Positions 1-11,728 of a DNA stretch of 64,000 nucleotides are shown here, piece by piece (position 1 is the stretch's first letter; every line of letters begins with the position of its first letter). Made by a program: the position numbers and the translations under genes. A model generated the notes under the pieces. It was given only the letters and a program-made list of their open reading frames with translations. It had not been told where the DNA came from and made no database searches. Origin of the DNA: Whalleya microplaca. Its lineage: Eukaryota; Ascomycota; Sordariomycetes; Xylariales; Xylariaceae. The stretch lies in assembly GCA_022497155.1 (NCBI GenBank), contig MU385733.1, positions 186,001-250,000 of the forward strand, written 5' to 3'.

Positions 1-1366
1 ATGAAGTTCGCACTTCTGTTAGCGGTGGATATTGTGCTTTCGTGCAAAGGGTACTTTGCCATATTTCTCGGTACGGAGTTTCTACGATTGGACAGACTTG
101 AAGTCGGGAATTTGTTCGCATCATAATCAGTCTCTCTGGCTCAGCACTGGGCCCTGGAGATGAGAGACGAGGAGCAGGAACAAGAAGGCCGATCTGCTTT
201 CACGGTAAGGATCTTCTGCTTGGTTCATTACTCGCGGAAAGGACGGCCTCGGAGGATTTGTCACGATCGTATAACCTCGGACGCCATCTCCTCTTTTGTC
301 AGATGGGCTATTCATCCTCTATAGATACATGATAGCTATAAGATACCTACTTATGATGTTGAGTTTCCAATGGATAAAGTTGGCGAAGAAACCCCCCGTT
401 GTTCGTCATCTGTGACTCATAGAATGTAAATGTCTTGCTGTATAGTGAATACAACTTAGCACAATGTGCTACAACGACAATTGTTTCTCGATCAGCCCAT
501 CCAGAAACTTGCCGGGTATGCAGCCTTCCCGCGTGTCTGGGTCCTCCTCCACGCCGATCGTGCCACGTTGTTTTGGTGCACACCTTCGCCACTTACCTTG
601 ACGTGTATCTAGTATCTTTCTTGCCTATTAAGTACATATCGTTTTCTTTTGTCACCGCGGCTTTGCTATTGAGGTGTCGATCCAGGTTCCTGTCAACCCC
701 GGATCGGCTCTTCAGCGATGGATCTAACCTATTGCTGCGGGAGAGCTTGCGTAGTCCCACGTCAGTCACCTGAGGTGGCGGCGGGATGTGAGCCCCGACA
801 AGAGAACCGCAAACAACGTAGCCACGACAGCGAATTATAGCCAAACCCTGTTAAAAAGCTCTCCGGTCCAGAAACTCGTTAATTGAGTATATGTATTATA
901 AGACGATTAGTAAGAACCTGGATTGGCGGCAACTAACTGAACGGGAGTTATGCCGGGTGGGATTTACGGGGCAGACAAGTATAGCTACTTCCTACCTACT
1001 ATACCGAGGGTAGCAACCTAGCTTACCAACCCTCTTCCAAGCTCCTGGATATATCACACGATATACGAAGGTGGCATTAGGCCCGGCGCCGTTGCATGAG
1101 GGTTCGGGGACCATTATCCATTGATGGGTCTACCCGTGGGCCAACGTAGCTGGACATCATGCAAACCTGAAACAGTTCACTAATAATATATACCTCCTGA
1201 TTTCATGTACAGCCCTCCCCCCTAGCGTGCTAAACGTTAAGATCCAGTTATTGATTTCTTGTTTCTTCCAGTACCTTACTTGTAAAACATTAATAAGTTA
1301 TAAACATTTAGATTAGAGGCTGTTATATACGAGCTGGAATAGCCGTTCTCGAAGTCCTCGGATTAC
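1..1366. other. Gene-free left edge with one truncated or tiny ORF
   Basis: No convincing gene is seen here. The window opens exactly on an ATG that starts a 41-codon frame ending at 126. It begins MKFALLLAVDIVLS, which looks like the start of a signal peptide, but it has no recognised continuation. The remaining frames are short, overlap on both strands and lack domain signatures. The stretch just downstream of the peptidase stop (about 1200-1366) is AT-rich and is probably its 3' untranslated region. Confidence 0.4.
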
Positions 1367-3841
1367 CTAGACTCCCCGCTCGTACCAGTTCTCGATGATC
1401 CCCTCTACCGTAGGCTCATATTCCTTCAACGACACCGAGTCGCCCTCTAAGAATGTATTCGCCTGCACGTTCAATAAGGGAGGGGGCTTATTGGCAATGA
1501 CCGTTTCTCTCCACTTGAGGCGCTCTTCGTCCACATGAGAAAGATCATCGTAGTACTCTCTGCAGGCCTGCACGTCAGCAGTGCAGCGATAGACGTGGAG
1601 TCTCAGTAGCATATCGCCCAGAGCCTTCTTTCCATGACTAAGGATTCTCGAACGATCAACCCGCACTGTTAGCCTCTTCCTTTCCTCATCGTGATCTACT
1701 CGGATGCACCCCCCTCCGTTTCTTAGCAAGCACGTGAGCATGGCAAAGTGGCCCTGAGATCAATTAGCCGTCTCCTTTACCAGTGAGATGCTTATGCTTA
1801 CCCGACTATGAGCCTGGCCCCATTTCTACATAAGTTAGCAATTGAGCATTGGGCGATGCAATAGGCAGACATACCATGTCCTCAATATTAAAGTTAGATA
1901 GACCGCGAAGACCGTCGACTCCGAGCTGTTGGTATAGATTATAGGTAACTTGAAGAGTTAGGGGCTTCCAAAGAACCGCTATAGAAGATCACTCACGATC
2001 ACTGGCTGTAATATCGGACTCCTCTGTAAAACCGAAGAGGGCTAGCAGCCCAGGGTCATCCATAACTGCCATATCCGGAGTCAGTATGTTTTCTTCTCAG
2101 ACAGCTTGGTGAACTATCGGGAGTCCATAAACGTGACTCTGGATACTACTCACGATATGCCCCAACTAGCTCACACCGACATTCATCAACAGTAGTTGCC
2201 AAGTCACCGAATTGTCCAGTCCACGTTTGCCCCGGCTTATACCATATCTTGATGGGCTTACCGTCAAGAGGGTTGGTAGGCGGGTTCACTGGGTCAAAGT
2301 TGAACTTGCTTCCGGGCTCCTCGATCATCATCTTGCCTGTCCCGTGACCAAGTAATTCATGGAGTACAACCCACCAATAATAGGCTGGGTATTTATGCTT
2401 CTGGAAGACCTCCTTCTCTGCTTCATCGACGAATGGCCATTGTATCGCAGTACTTTCTGCTATCATGCGGTTTGCAATGATAACATTCTTGAATCCTACG
2501 TCTTGACGAATGTCATTGTACTGTAACTACTATTAGATCCCATCATGCTATGTAGTTGGTATTCCTTACATTGGGCAGGTTTATTCCCGGAAAGATTATA
2601 CTCGAGCAATAAGCAAGAGCTTGAACCCCATCAGCATACAGCCGGCATGAGACGACTTGGAACACTTACCGTGAATGCTTGAGAAATCAGGTGGCTCAAA
2701 TAGGGATTTCTCAAACACACCCTTGCCGTTATTTTCTAACGAAGCCCAAGGCAATCGACGAATGAATTTGTCTGAATGCTCAACCAGTTTCGACAACAGC
2801 CTTGTCTCCTCCGGGTCCGCGATGGCCACTAAGCCCTCGAATTCTGCGCGAATGCCGGTAGGATCTCTGTATGGCTCTACAAATCCAAAGATATTCTCAA
2901 CCTTTGGCGCTTTGTCCGTGATCCATGTTCGCTGCGAGTCACGATAAACATCGAGGCTTCCGGTTTGAAAGCTCTCCACGTATTCGGCCAAAAACTTCCG
3001 CTGGGTATCGTTCGCGGCATACTCGGCAGCTTTGGATAGATTCCGGCAGACGTTTTCCAGGTCTGCAGCATGATCACCACGGACTAAGTCCACCTTAGCA
3101 GCCGAATCGGGATCACCCAAGGGGATCGTAGGTTGTGTGGAGACGACCGATGCTTGAAGGACTTCAAACGCGCCAGGGGCTATTTTCCGAATTCGAGTGT
3201 TTTCTGGAAAGATAGAATGGGTATCCAGCTGCTCGGTGACTAATGAGATCTCTTCCTTGCTGATCAATTGTCCCAGGTAGTAAGCACTCTGGGCAGAACT
3301 ACTCGGAAAGCCGAGGCTGTAAGGCGGTACTGCCAAAATTGAGTCTTTGAGTTCATCATATAAGCTCAGGAGCTTGGATGATCGGGTTGCAAATGCCTTC
3401 AATGTTTCTAGTTTCACCTTTGGGACGAACTTTTGATCCCCAGAACCCTTTGGGCATCGTCAGCACTATGCGAAGACTTTTCTAAACGACTCACATAGTA
3501 GTTTCCAATGTTGGATAGGAACGTCGCTGCAAACTCAAGGAATGAATCGAGCTCTTCCCGGGGCACATTATGGCTTTTGCAAAGCTGTTGCCACTCGCCG
3601 CCACTAGAGCGACGGAGCTCTAATATGAAATCGAAGATTGCAAGAGATTCTGGAGACACTTGTCGGAGAATTATCCTTGTGCCAGACCAAGCAGCCCTAG
3701 ACCATCGTGAGTATGATACCACATAGAAACTCGGGATATTCACGACCTTGCCATATAATGACTATATCGCTTCTCTTGCTCTGAGAGGCCATGGAATAGC
3801 GACCCAATCCCGAGCTTGTAGATCTGTACTTTGCTTGCCAT
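1367..3841 (-). CDS. DPP3: Dipeptidyl peptidase III (family M49 zinc metallopeptidase), 9 exons
   Basis: This cytosolic zinc exopeptidase removes dipeptides from the N-termini of small peptides. My exon model is 3841-3747, 3696-3495, 3447-2670, 2619-2570, 2520-2154, 2065-1997, 1948-1875, 1825-1802 and 1753-1367. It joins in frame to 681 residues. The M49 zinc motif HELLGH lies at about residues 429-434, and the second motif reads DECRCE at 487-492, so the Glu that binds zinc in the family (E488) is kept. The fungal family block IILRQVSPES follows exon 1, and LALFGFTEESDI and YNLYQQLGVDGLRGL lie downstream. Introns are 47-88 bp with GT-AG ends. The chosen ATG has an in-frame TGA close upstream, but the N-terminus is about 20-25 residues shorter than I expect for fungal homologues, so a further 5' exon is possible. 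The gene diverges from the membrane-protein gene at 4853. Confidence 0.93.
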
Positions 3842-4852
3842 AGTCGTTCACCCTCTTTACAATCGTGATGCGCAACCGAAACTGAGCGCTTGATGGGGTT
3901 ATGCTCCGAAGCTCAATGCGATACTATCTCAGGTGTAACCACGAGAGTGAAGAATGTAGGAATAAGTTGGACCAATCACAGCTGCACAGCCATGATCGAC
4001 TGCCTTGCATGTTGGATTACATACTTTGGTACCGACTTCAAGGGTTGCGAGTATAACACCCGCCGTGTCATTCATAGTTACATGTAGATATCTACAATTG
4101 TTAGCTGTCTTTTGCTTCTTACTGGTCGGTGACTGTGTCCTAATTTGGAGAAGTAACACGAGATGATGGTGGCAGCTCATTCGCTAGCCCCTGGCGGCTA
4201 ACGAGATCAAACAGGTTTCAACTATGTCCCCTTATTCAACTCGTCGCTGATCAATGAGACGGAGCAGCAGTTATTCTACAGTTTGCAAACCGTATTGGAC
4301 ATCTCATGCTTGCCTATCTCCAGGGCTGATGTGTGTGTTGCTTATAGTGATAACTACTTCGGTATAGCGGTTCTTCTTTTAGCCCCGCAGCGCTTTGAGG
4401 CTAGACAGTAATTAACCACTTAATCTACCTAACTAGGTTAGGGGATTTCGGTTGCCGGGCCAATGTTGTTGACTTTACATCATCCTACTTGACCAACCTC
4501 CCCAGCCTCCAATTTCCAACCCCAAGTGCGTGGCCATAGAAACCACACAACAACCGGAGCATGGCACCAAGATCAGAGTTAATCCTTTCTGTTTCAATTC
4601 TGGCACTACATCACCCAATTCCAAGTGCATGTGTAAACAACCATCAATTACTTCGACCAACTCATGGTCTATTGTATAACCAACCAACACAGGATAGTAG
4701 TGAGGTCATCAGATTTACCTTCCCACTGACTTGGCTGGGGCTTCCAGCAACATACCAGCCGAGCCCGACCAATATTGATCAACTTCCATTCCATCGAGAA
4801 ACTAAGGAATTCCGCCTCCCGTTGCATCGTCAACGGCACCCAAGCCATCGAG
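3842..4852. promoter_or_regulatory. Shared divergent promoter region (DPP3 and membrane protein)
   Basis: This gap of about 1 kb lies between two divergent start codons, so it should hold both promoters and 5' leaders. In-frame upstream ATG codons from 4775 would add 26 residues to the right-hand gene, but that segment lacks the gene's strong GC bias and looks like leader sequence. A missing first exon of the peptidase could also lie here; I could not identify one. Confidence 0.45.
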
Positions 4853-6280
4853 ATGGCACCCTTAATTCCCACCCTAACAGCACATGCCCGAAACCTCTTC
4901 TTCTCTGCCCGAAGCACAGTCAGCGACCTCGCCGGCCAATCCCCGAGCATTCCAACCACATCCTCACTGGCACAGCATCTCGGGCCCCTCGCCGCCCGCT
5001 CGATCCTCGTAGCGCGCGATGGCGACACAAGCAAGGACGACACGTCCAAGGTGGACCCGCACAAGGGGGTGGTGCGACCGAACGACATTAACAACACGTT
5101 CGTGTTCGTGCTGTTCGGGCTGATCGGGGCGGCGTTCGTGTGCACGGGCATCTGGTTCTTCTTCTGGGCGCGCAACGGCGGCTTCCACTTCAAGCAGAAC
5201 GACTGGGAGGACTACAAGTCGACGGTGCTGCGGCGCAAGGGCCCCAACGGCACCGTGCTCTCCGGCGCCACCGAGAGCACCGACCTCGGCGGCGGCTCCG
5301 TCTACAAGGACGTCGACGACCGCAACACCGAGTACACCGGCGGCCTGACGCAGATGACCGGCCGCACCGGCCGCACCGACGACACCCAGAGCACGCTGAC
5401 GGGCATCACGGGCGGTGTCTCCGACTTCGCCGGCCGCGAGCGCCGGAGGCAGCGCCGCGAGCGCAAGGAGCGCGAGAAGGAGAAGAAGAAGGACCGCAAG
5501 AACCGCTCCAAGTCGGCCGGGCGCCGCGTCGGCGAGGACGGCGTGCTAGTCGATGAGGAGGCCGAGGCCGAGGCCAAGGCCCGCCTGCGCGCCTACCGCC
5601 ACGAGAAGCCCGCGCGCGTCGGCGGCATCAACAAGGCCAGCGAGGGCAGTGAATGGGACGGCTCGACGAACCCGGATAACTCGACCTCGGCGGGTAGTGA
5701 CCTCCTGAGTAACCGCCAGAGCACACCCACCAGCACGCCGACGAAGAAGAAGGACAACAGCAACGACAACAGCTACAGCGAGGCCGGCACCTCGACGGTC
5801 GCGAGCAGCGCCGCCGCCGAGAAGGACAGCAAGGACAAGGACAAGGACAAGAAGAAGAAGTCCGGCGGCGGCATCCGCAAGGTCTACAGCACGGCGGACC
5901 GCACCTCGAACCGCGAGAACGAGCGCATCCGCGCCGAGGCCCGCCGCCTGCAGGAGAAGGGGCGCGCGGCGGGTGCGGGCCGCCGCGACTTCAGCTACCA
6001 GCGCGCCGAGCACTCGTACTCGTCGCCGCGCCACCACGACACCATCCAGGAGGAGACGGCCAGCGCCGCCGGCGATAACGCCGCCGGCAATAACAACAGG
6101 TACCTGCCGCCGCCCATGAGCGAGGCGGGCACCAGCGATATCGGCACCAAGTCCTACCACCATGTCATCCCGGGCCTGTCGAGCACGGCGGCGAGCAGTA
6201 GTGTTGTGAGCAGCGGGTATACCGAGGAGAAGCGCAAGAAGCGCGGTAGTACGAGACGATATCGACGGGGCGAGGAGTAA
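4853..6280 (+). CDS. Single-pass membrane protein with long basic, Ser-rich cytosolic tail
   Basis: This is a single-exon frame of 475 residues. A hydrophobic segment at about residues 82-106 (FVFVLFGLIGAAFVCTGIWF) is the only membrane span and is followed by WARNGGFHFK. The tail is low in complexity: a Thr/Gly-rich stretch, a very basic Arg/Glu/Lys coiled-coil-like segment near residues 195-230, Ser/Thr-rich repeats, then KDKDKDKKKK. I chose the ATG at 4853 (context GAGATGGC) over an in-frame ATG at 4775, because the strong GC bias begins near it. I know of no function. The layout resembles a fungal conserved hypothetical protein with a short luminal N-terminus and a cytosolic tail, which is inference. 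The coding region is far richer in GC than its flanks. Confidence 0.8.
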   Translation: MAPLIPTLTAHARNLFFSARSTVSDLAGQSPSIPTTSSLAQHLGPLAARSILVARDGDTSKDDTSKVDPHKGVVRPNDINNTFVFVLFGLIGAAFVCTGIWFFFWARNGGFHFKQNDWEDYKSTVLRRKGPNGTVLSGATESTDLGGGSVYKDVDDRNTEYTGGLTQMTGRTGRTDDTQSTLTGITGGVSDFAGRERRRQRRERKEREKEKKKDRKNRSKSAGRRVGEDGVLVDEEAEAEAKARLRAYRHEKPARVGGINKASEGSEWDGSTNPDNSTSAGSDLLSNRQSTPTSTPTKKKDNSNDNSYSEAGTSTVASSAAAEKDSKDKDKDKKKKSGGGIRKVYSTADRTSNRENERIRAEARRLQEKGRAAGAGRRDFSYQRAEHSYSSPRHHDTIQEETASAAGDNAAGNNNRYLPPPMSEAGTSDIGTKSYHHVIPGLSSTAASSSVVSSGYTEEKRKKRGSTRRYRRGEE

Positions 6281-7565
6281 GGGCGAGCAAATGAGCAAGG
6301 AAGTGTATCTTGTAAGGCGATGACGATGAAGCGGGAGACATGATTCCCGCCCCATTTGACATCCAACAAGTCTTAAATTAGACCAGGGAGTGGAATTCTT
6401 CAGTGTCTCATTTTGTCTCGGTTTTTCGTCATATTGGGCTGTACGGGGAAACACGGGAACCTCGGGCTGCGATTTGTGTGATGGATGGATGGATGGGGTT
6501 ATGACCACTCACTGATTTGCTGCATGAAGCACGAGAACACGAAATGCGAGGTGTAGATATTGTATGTATGTAAGGGGACACACGAAGGCGGGCTATCCGA
6601 GACTATCCATCCATGGCGTTCTTGCTTTGTATATGGCAGAGTCTGGTCGGCAATCGTGACAACTGTTTATAATGTAGACTACGACAATCATCAAATGTAG
6701 ACAATGAAAAGGCGAAGGAATAACACATATCTGGCAACGCGCCCTCTTAAAGCTTCGTTATAACCGAGCTTCATATATCTAAACACTCGAAAAGGACTAG
6801 ACAGTATGAAGTAAGCAAGTCAATAATTCTTGATTGGACGTAGGAGGTATTGGACGTTAGCCGAATCATCTTCCTATAGGAGTTGACAACGCGCGCAAAT
6901 AGGATGGCGTCTCAAGCGGTGCATGATATTCGACAAGGCATTTGCTTCGACTCTCAGGCATTTGAAAACGGAAAGACATTCTCAGATAGTATATATTATT
7001 TAGTAAGGCAACCAGAGCCCATAAAATATGCAATAGGCCGCACGTATTTGCATGTATGGCCTAAGAAGAAAGCATTGAATGAATGACAACCTGCTGAAAC
7101 TGTGCAGCGGTTTTTGCTTCGAGAAATCACAATCAATTCGTCGTAACATCGTAGGAGTACCAGGTCCGTATATGCATGTCCGTCAGTCATTCTATCTGCC
7201 ATCCTGGTAGCTGTCCTGTATTCCAGCTTTTTATCCTTGACCCTTCCCACATATGAAGGGTGAGCCGGCTGTTCTGGAGAGCATAATCAAGCTCTCCGAT
7301 TTTTGGTCGTGGAGTACCAACGTGCGATGACTCTCGACGTTGTGCAAATGCTATTCGAGATGTTAAAGCACCGTTGGAGGAAACGTAATTGCTAAGTAAT
7401 ATGAAATCCCCGGGTCGACGATGACCAATGGGAAGCAGCAAAAGTATAGGGCATATACCCTAGATAACGTAAATGAGTTGGGCGTCATTTGATAGCCCTA
7501 AGCAACCCTCTCGCGTGGTTTTGTTGAGAACACCCTTTCGCTCTTCAGTTTTGGGCATGGTGTTC
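6281..7565. other. Intergenic, 3' flanks of two converging genes
   Basis: I see no gene. The first few hundred bases after the stop at 6280 carry TGTATGTATG-like and GGAT-repeat stretches (6480-6495) and are probably 3' untranslated sequence of the membrane-protein gene. The rest is AT-rich with only short, overlapping frames. Confidence 0.5.
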
Positions 7566-9423
7566 TCATCTCCTAGATTTCCTTGACGATCGATGCATCT
7601 TTTTTTCCCAGCATTCGTTGACTGCGTACTGGACATTCTCGAAATGATGCCCCGTGATGGAGCCGATAAAGAACACCTTCACGTTATGCTCAATAGTGAC
7701 CAATTTAGAGTAGTTGACCCGAGACTCCTTGGCAAGTTTCTCGCCCTCCGCATATACAGTAAGAGCTACGGGGTCAAATCCAAGGTCAGGCTCATTCTTC
7801 AAAGGTCTTGCCTTGTGCCCTTCGACATAGATAATCCCGTGTTTGTTAGGCTTTGCGCCTCTTTTCAAACACCCTTTTCGGTCATACGTCAAGATTGGTC
7901 TATACTTGTGAGCATGTTGCCTTGGGAGGGTGGGGTTAGGCGTTCACTTACACGCAAGTGCTGTGGTGGCTTTCGTCTGTTGTGACAATGATGAACCTGC
8001 GAACACCAATATAAAACTGCCCCTTAGAAGTCCTTCTTGTGGTCATATCAGAAATTGGATCATCGCCTCCGACTTGACCAAGAGGTTCAGACCAAAGGAT
8101 TTTGAACACCTAGATGGGAGTTAGTTATTTGACCTGCCGAGAGGCATGACAGAAGCTACCTCGCCTGGCTGAAATCTTGTTGAATGTTCTACACGATACC
8201 CTGCGAAGTGTTCAGTACCGTAAATATAGTCCGTAGAAGAACAGAGTGCTTACGCGAATCAAGCTCTTCCTCGTTCCCTGGGGTTCCTTGAATAGTATAG
8301 TTACCATATGATTGAGCTGGATAAGATAAGGTTGTTGGAATGGGAGTAGGCGGATTAGGGGAACCGCCGCGCGGTGTTGGTACGTCTTCCTCGGGGGCAA
8401 GCGCAGAATCTACTTCATGTTAGATATTCGAATGCTAACATTTGACGAAGGACCAACCTATGGCATATGCACTAGGATCAACGGAAGGAGACCAAGACGA
8501 CGTTGCACTTTGACCTGGTGAAGACGTTTGATATGATGATTCTCCTACTTGATTGGTCCCATAATAACTGTTGCGACTCAGATGGATGGCTTCCTGGTAC
8601 GCAACATCATCTATAGAGTGACTAGCTCCTTCGCTTTCGTAACTGTTTACTTGTCGTCCCAAAGAGCTTGCTGAAGAACGAGCTGATGCGGCCCCGCCAT
8701 CCAAGTAATTCGGAGTCCCATCTATATTCCTTAGCTGTCATTTCCGGTTATACGCCGAAGGGTTGTTCCTCACATTGTGAATATGTTCCTGCAGTGTAAG
8801 AATTTGACCCTAGCTCTAAGCTGGGGTCCACGGGTTGATGCGGGCTGACTTCAGCTGTAGGGCCATTGTAGTCCTCGAGCTGCTCACCTTCATGAGACTT
8901 CCCCTTCCCCTTGTCTTGGTGGTGCCGTAAATACTCTTGGCCCTGGTAGTTAGATTCTTGAGGTTGATGTGTATTCAGCGTATAGCTGGGAGACATGGAA
9001 AGGTTACCAGCTATTGGAACATTATTAGCGATAAATTTATGGATACGTGTAGGTCGATGCTTCTCACCAGCATGGCCAGCAGCGGCATGCTGAGGTTCGT
9101 ACTCGAAAGGCTGGGTCGAGTCGTAAGCATTATGGTTGACATCAATCTGCGCTACGCCCTGCGCTAAGTTATCAATGGAGTTGTCGGAGCGAGGAACGCT
9201 TTGGTCAGTGGCCGTGGGGAAAGCTGCCAAAGTTGGCCCAATCCAGTCGTACTCCAGGTTTCCTAGGGACGGCTATTTAGTATCGACCAAGCCGAGGAGT
9301 GCAAGTTCTTAGGGACGTACCATGCCGATCTACTCGTTCCACATAGTACTGTTTATATTGGTCGTGCCACTTGGGTTCGCTCCAAGGGCGCGACGTCTTC
9401 TGTTTATGTTTTTTGCTTTGCAT
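7566..9423 (-). CDS. DUF6590-domain protein, 7 exons
   Basis: The exon model is 9423-9321, 9262-8774, 8721-8458, 8409-8254, 8200-8160, 8109-7952 and 7899-7566, joining in frame to 514 residues. The start MQSKKHKQK followed by a W-x-E/W-x-Y-rich stretch and NLEYDW is typical of the fungal DUF6590 family. The middle is a disordered Ser/Gln/Pro-rich linker. The domain itself begins at HSTRFQPGEVFKILWSEP, continues through FYIGVRRFIIVT and HGIIY, and ends with SRVNYSKLVTIEHNVKVFFI near the C-terminus. The tail WEKKMHRSSRKSRR is basic and could be a nuclear signal. Introns are 45-59 bp, with ATATAG, CTAG and TATAG acceptors. No biochemical role is known to me for the family. The family assignment is firm; the third exon's short intron (8722-8773) is the least certain junction. 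Confidence 0.87.
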
Positions 9424-11175
9424 TGTAACATTTTGTAGCCCTTTCTCTCATCGGGAATGTCGGACGGCACAATCGCGCGAATTTAGGCCATTGGCAGCAG
9501 CATTCACGAACAAACCAGGAGAAAAAAAAGGCGACACGGGTCTGGGCCTTAAATCAGCTATGAGGCTCTGGCGTTGGCACGTCCTTTCGGCCGTTGTGAT
9601 ATCCTAAGCTATCCTAGGCCAGCCTTGAACCAACAGACGACCACGAGCGTGAAACAACTTTGTTGCGCACTACGTCAAGGCAGCAGATGTTTTAGGGACA
9701 GGAGCAATCTATCTGATTATTTGACTGTCCGAGGTCGCAGTTCATGCCTCGTGACGCAGACGACTAAAGGTCATTGGCCCTGATAACCTCGCGGCAAAAA
9801 TATATATGTAGGATTCTCGCCAGTGAGTCACGTAGCGTAGCGTAGACGATGGGAATGAGAAGAAATACCGGTCAAGGGTCGTAGGCAAACCTTGAATGGG
9901 AAACGAAGGCCTAGGCAGGCAGAGTATCAAGCAGGCTTTCACTGGTGGGCCAATCACCGAACGGAGATGGCAATGGCTGCAACCCCGAGTCGGAATTTGT
10001 GTGACTGACGGCTGGATTCACTCACGGTTTACCAGATAAGGACGCGATGTGAATATGAATCGGCATAGAAGATGGAGGGGAGGTTGGACGGCCGCGATCG
10101 TGATCAGCACAGGGGGGGGGGGGGAGACAGAGAAAGAGAGACACGGACAAGACATGCGTTCGCAACGGCAAGCAACATAAATTACAAGAGTAGGTAGGCA
10201 GTAGGTGAATATGGTAAAGCAGGTATTTGTGAAATAGAGAGGGGAGTGGGTGCGTTCTTATCAAGTTTTGGAGCTTTTTCTAATACTCACTCCCCCTCGA
10301 ACGAGGATGACAGACATGACAGACCGGCCCACCACTCTGTTTTCTCTCGAGTCTCGACTAGCCATGTGGAGGTCGTCTTCAAGGGTATCTCTTCATAAAC
10401 TTCTGCAACCCGACGAAAGGGAACAAAAGATCAATCGTGGGCCACCAGCGGCCACTTGGCGTGAGTTGGGATGTCCACTACCAGCCGCAAATGGCCTAGC
10501 CAACGATGCATCTCTCCATCTTCCAGACGACACACCCCGCTGTGATATAGCCCAGGGGTGGGGATTTTGGGGGGTTTGGGGGGTTTGGGGGGGGGGGGGG
10601 GGAGAGGATGTGAAGGGATGGGAGGCGATGGGAGGCGACGGGAGGCGATGGGAGTTGATGAGAGACCAATATGAGGCTCTGTGAGAAGTACTACTTATCT
10701 CGTGTACTTGTTGTACGTTGTACGTCTATTAGTTGCACAAGGGTTGGGGGTTGATGAGGGTGTGCATGCTGACATGGAGTTTCAAGAGCTCGAACCTGCC
10801 TACGCAAAGTATGAGTGACCTATGAGTGAGTGAGATGCTCGGGACGGAATGGAAGAGACCTCGGGGCTGCGTTTACGCAGTAGTGCTGACCCGCCCGCGT
10901 ATCGGTTCCATTCTAACCATAGGTAGCCCTATTGAATAGGTTGAAGGCCGAATGCACTAGCAGTACGTTGTAGCTGCCGCTGGATTTTAAGTTGGCAGGG
11001 TTAGCGGGCATATATGTACCTTATGTATATGTATGTACATACATACATGGGCAGCTGCTACAGGCTGTGAGCGGAGTGGGCCTCACCGATGGGCCTTCCG
11101 CAGAAGTAGGTATGTACGGAGCACAGGTAGACCTACCTAGCTGTTCGGGCAGTCGGGGTCTCAATTTTACTGGGA
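9424..11175. repeat. Intergenic gap with homopolymer G runs and purine-rich repeats
   Basis: No gene is supported. A run of 13 G lies at 10112-10124. A cluster of G tracts lies at 10555-10602, ending in a run of 16 G. It is followed at about 10611-10655 by an imperfect tandem GGGAGGCGAT-type repeat. The region around 11020-11050 holds TATGTATGTACATACATACATG, a TACA/TGTA microsatellite. Frames across these repeats, including 10250-10684, are low-complexity artefacts. Confidence 0.6.
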
Positions 11176-11728
11176 TATAGTAAGTAAAATAAAGAGATTT
11201 GCTATTTCAATAGTAGGTAAATTCAATAGTAGTATAAGTTACCTCCAAATACAGCTGGAGATACCTGCTAGTCCTCACCGCCTGCCTGATAAGGCAATCA
11301 GAGACCAATTGCCAATGGCCTCCAATGGCCTCCTTTTGTTGAATAAAGCCTCCTATAGCAGGATAGATAGTCAGCTGTCCAAAAATCATCCGTAAGGTCG
11401 ATAACTTCCGCAGCTACTATAGCCTTCTTTAGCGCCTCCTTTTTTGGTGCCTCTCCAGCTAATATAACTAGTAGCTACTATACTTTATTATAAGCTGATT
11501 CCGTGCTTCTAGGTACGGCCTTTTTTAAACCTCTTTTAATTTGTTATGGTAGTTGCGATATATGTGTATCTAAAGGCCTTGGAGCCAGGTAAAGGTACAT
11601 TAGAAACATATATAAATTAGGTGGTGCAGCAGGTTATAATTACGTTGCGGGAAGGCGGGGTGATGTATTTTGTACTACTATTGAATTTACCTACTATTGA
11701 AATAGCAAATCTCAAAATAAATACTATA
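11176..11728. mobile_element. Short inverted-repeat element (MITE-like), ~553 bp
   Basis: The two ends are long inverted repeats. A core of 41 bp (11194-11234 on the left, 11673-11713 on the right) is identical in opposite orientation. The homology extends outward imperfectly to a shared TATAGTA at both tips. Possible TA duplications flank it, as in Tc1/mariner-type insertions, but TA is too short to prove this. The interior is AT-rich. It contains, on the minus strand, a frame interrupted by stops that reads LAGEAPKKEALKKAIVAAE and then VIDLTDDFW, which looks like a decayed coding fragment. No intact transposase is present, so the element would be non-autonomous. Confidence 0.6.

Noticed and set aside
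435..773. Plus frame of 112 codons at the left edge
   Set aside because: It overlaps minus frames and has no domain or start context.
4561..5091. Plus frame of 176 codons overlapping the membrane-protein gene
   Set aside because: It lies in another frame over the leader and start of the GC-rich gene; composition follows that gene's codons and there is no domain.
5546..6508. Minus frame of 320 codons opposite the membrane-protein gene
   Set aside because: It is a GC-driven shadow of the real plus-strand gene, rich in Ala/Arg/Val repeats.
10250..10684. Plus frame of 144 codons
   Set aside because: It reads through the G-run region; Gly/Trp repeats are a product of the homopolymers.
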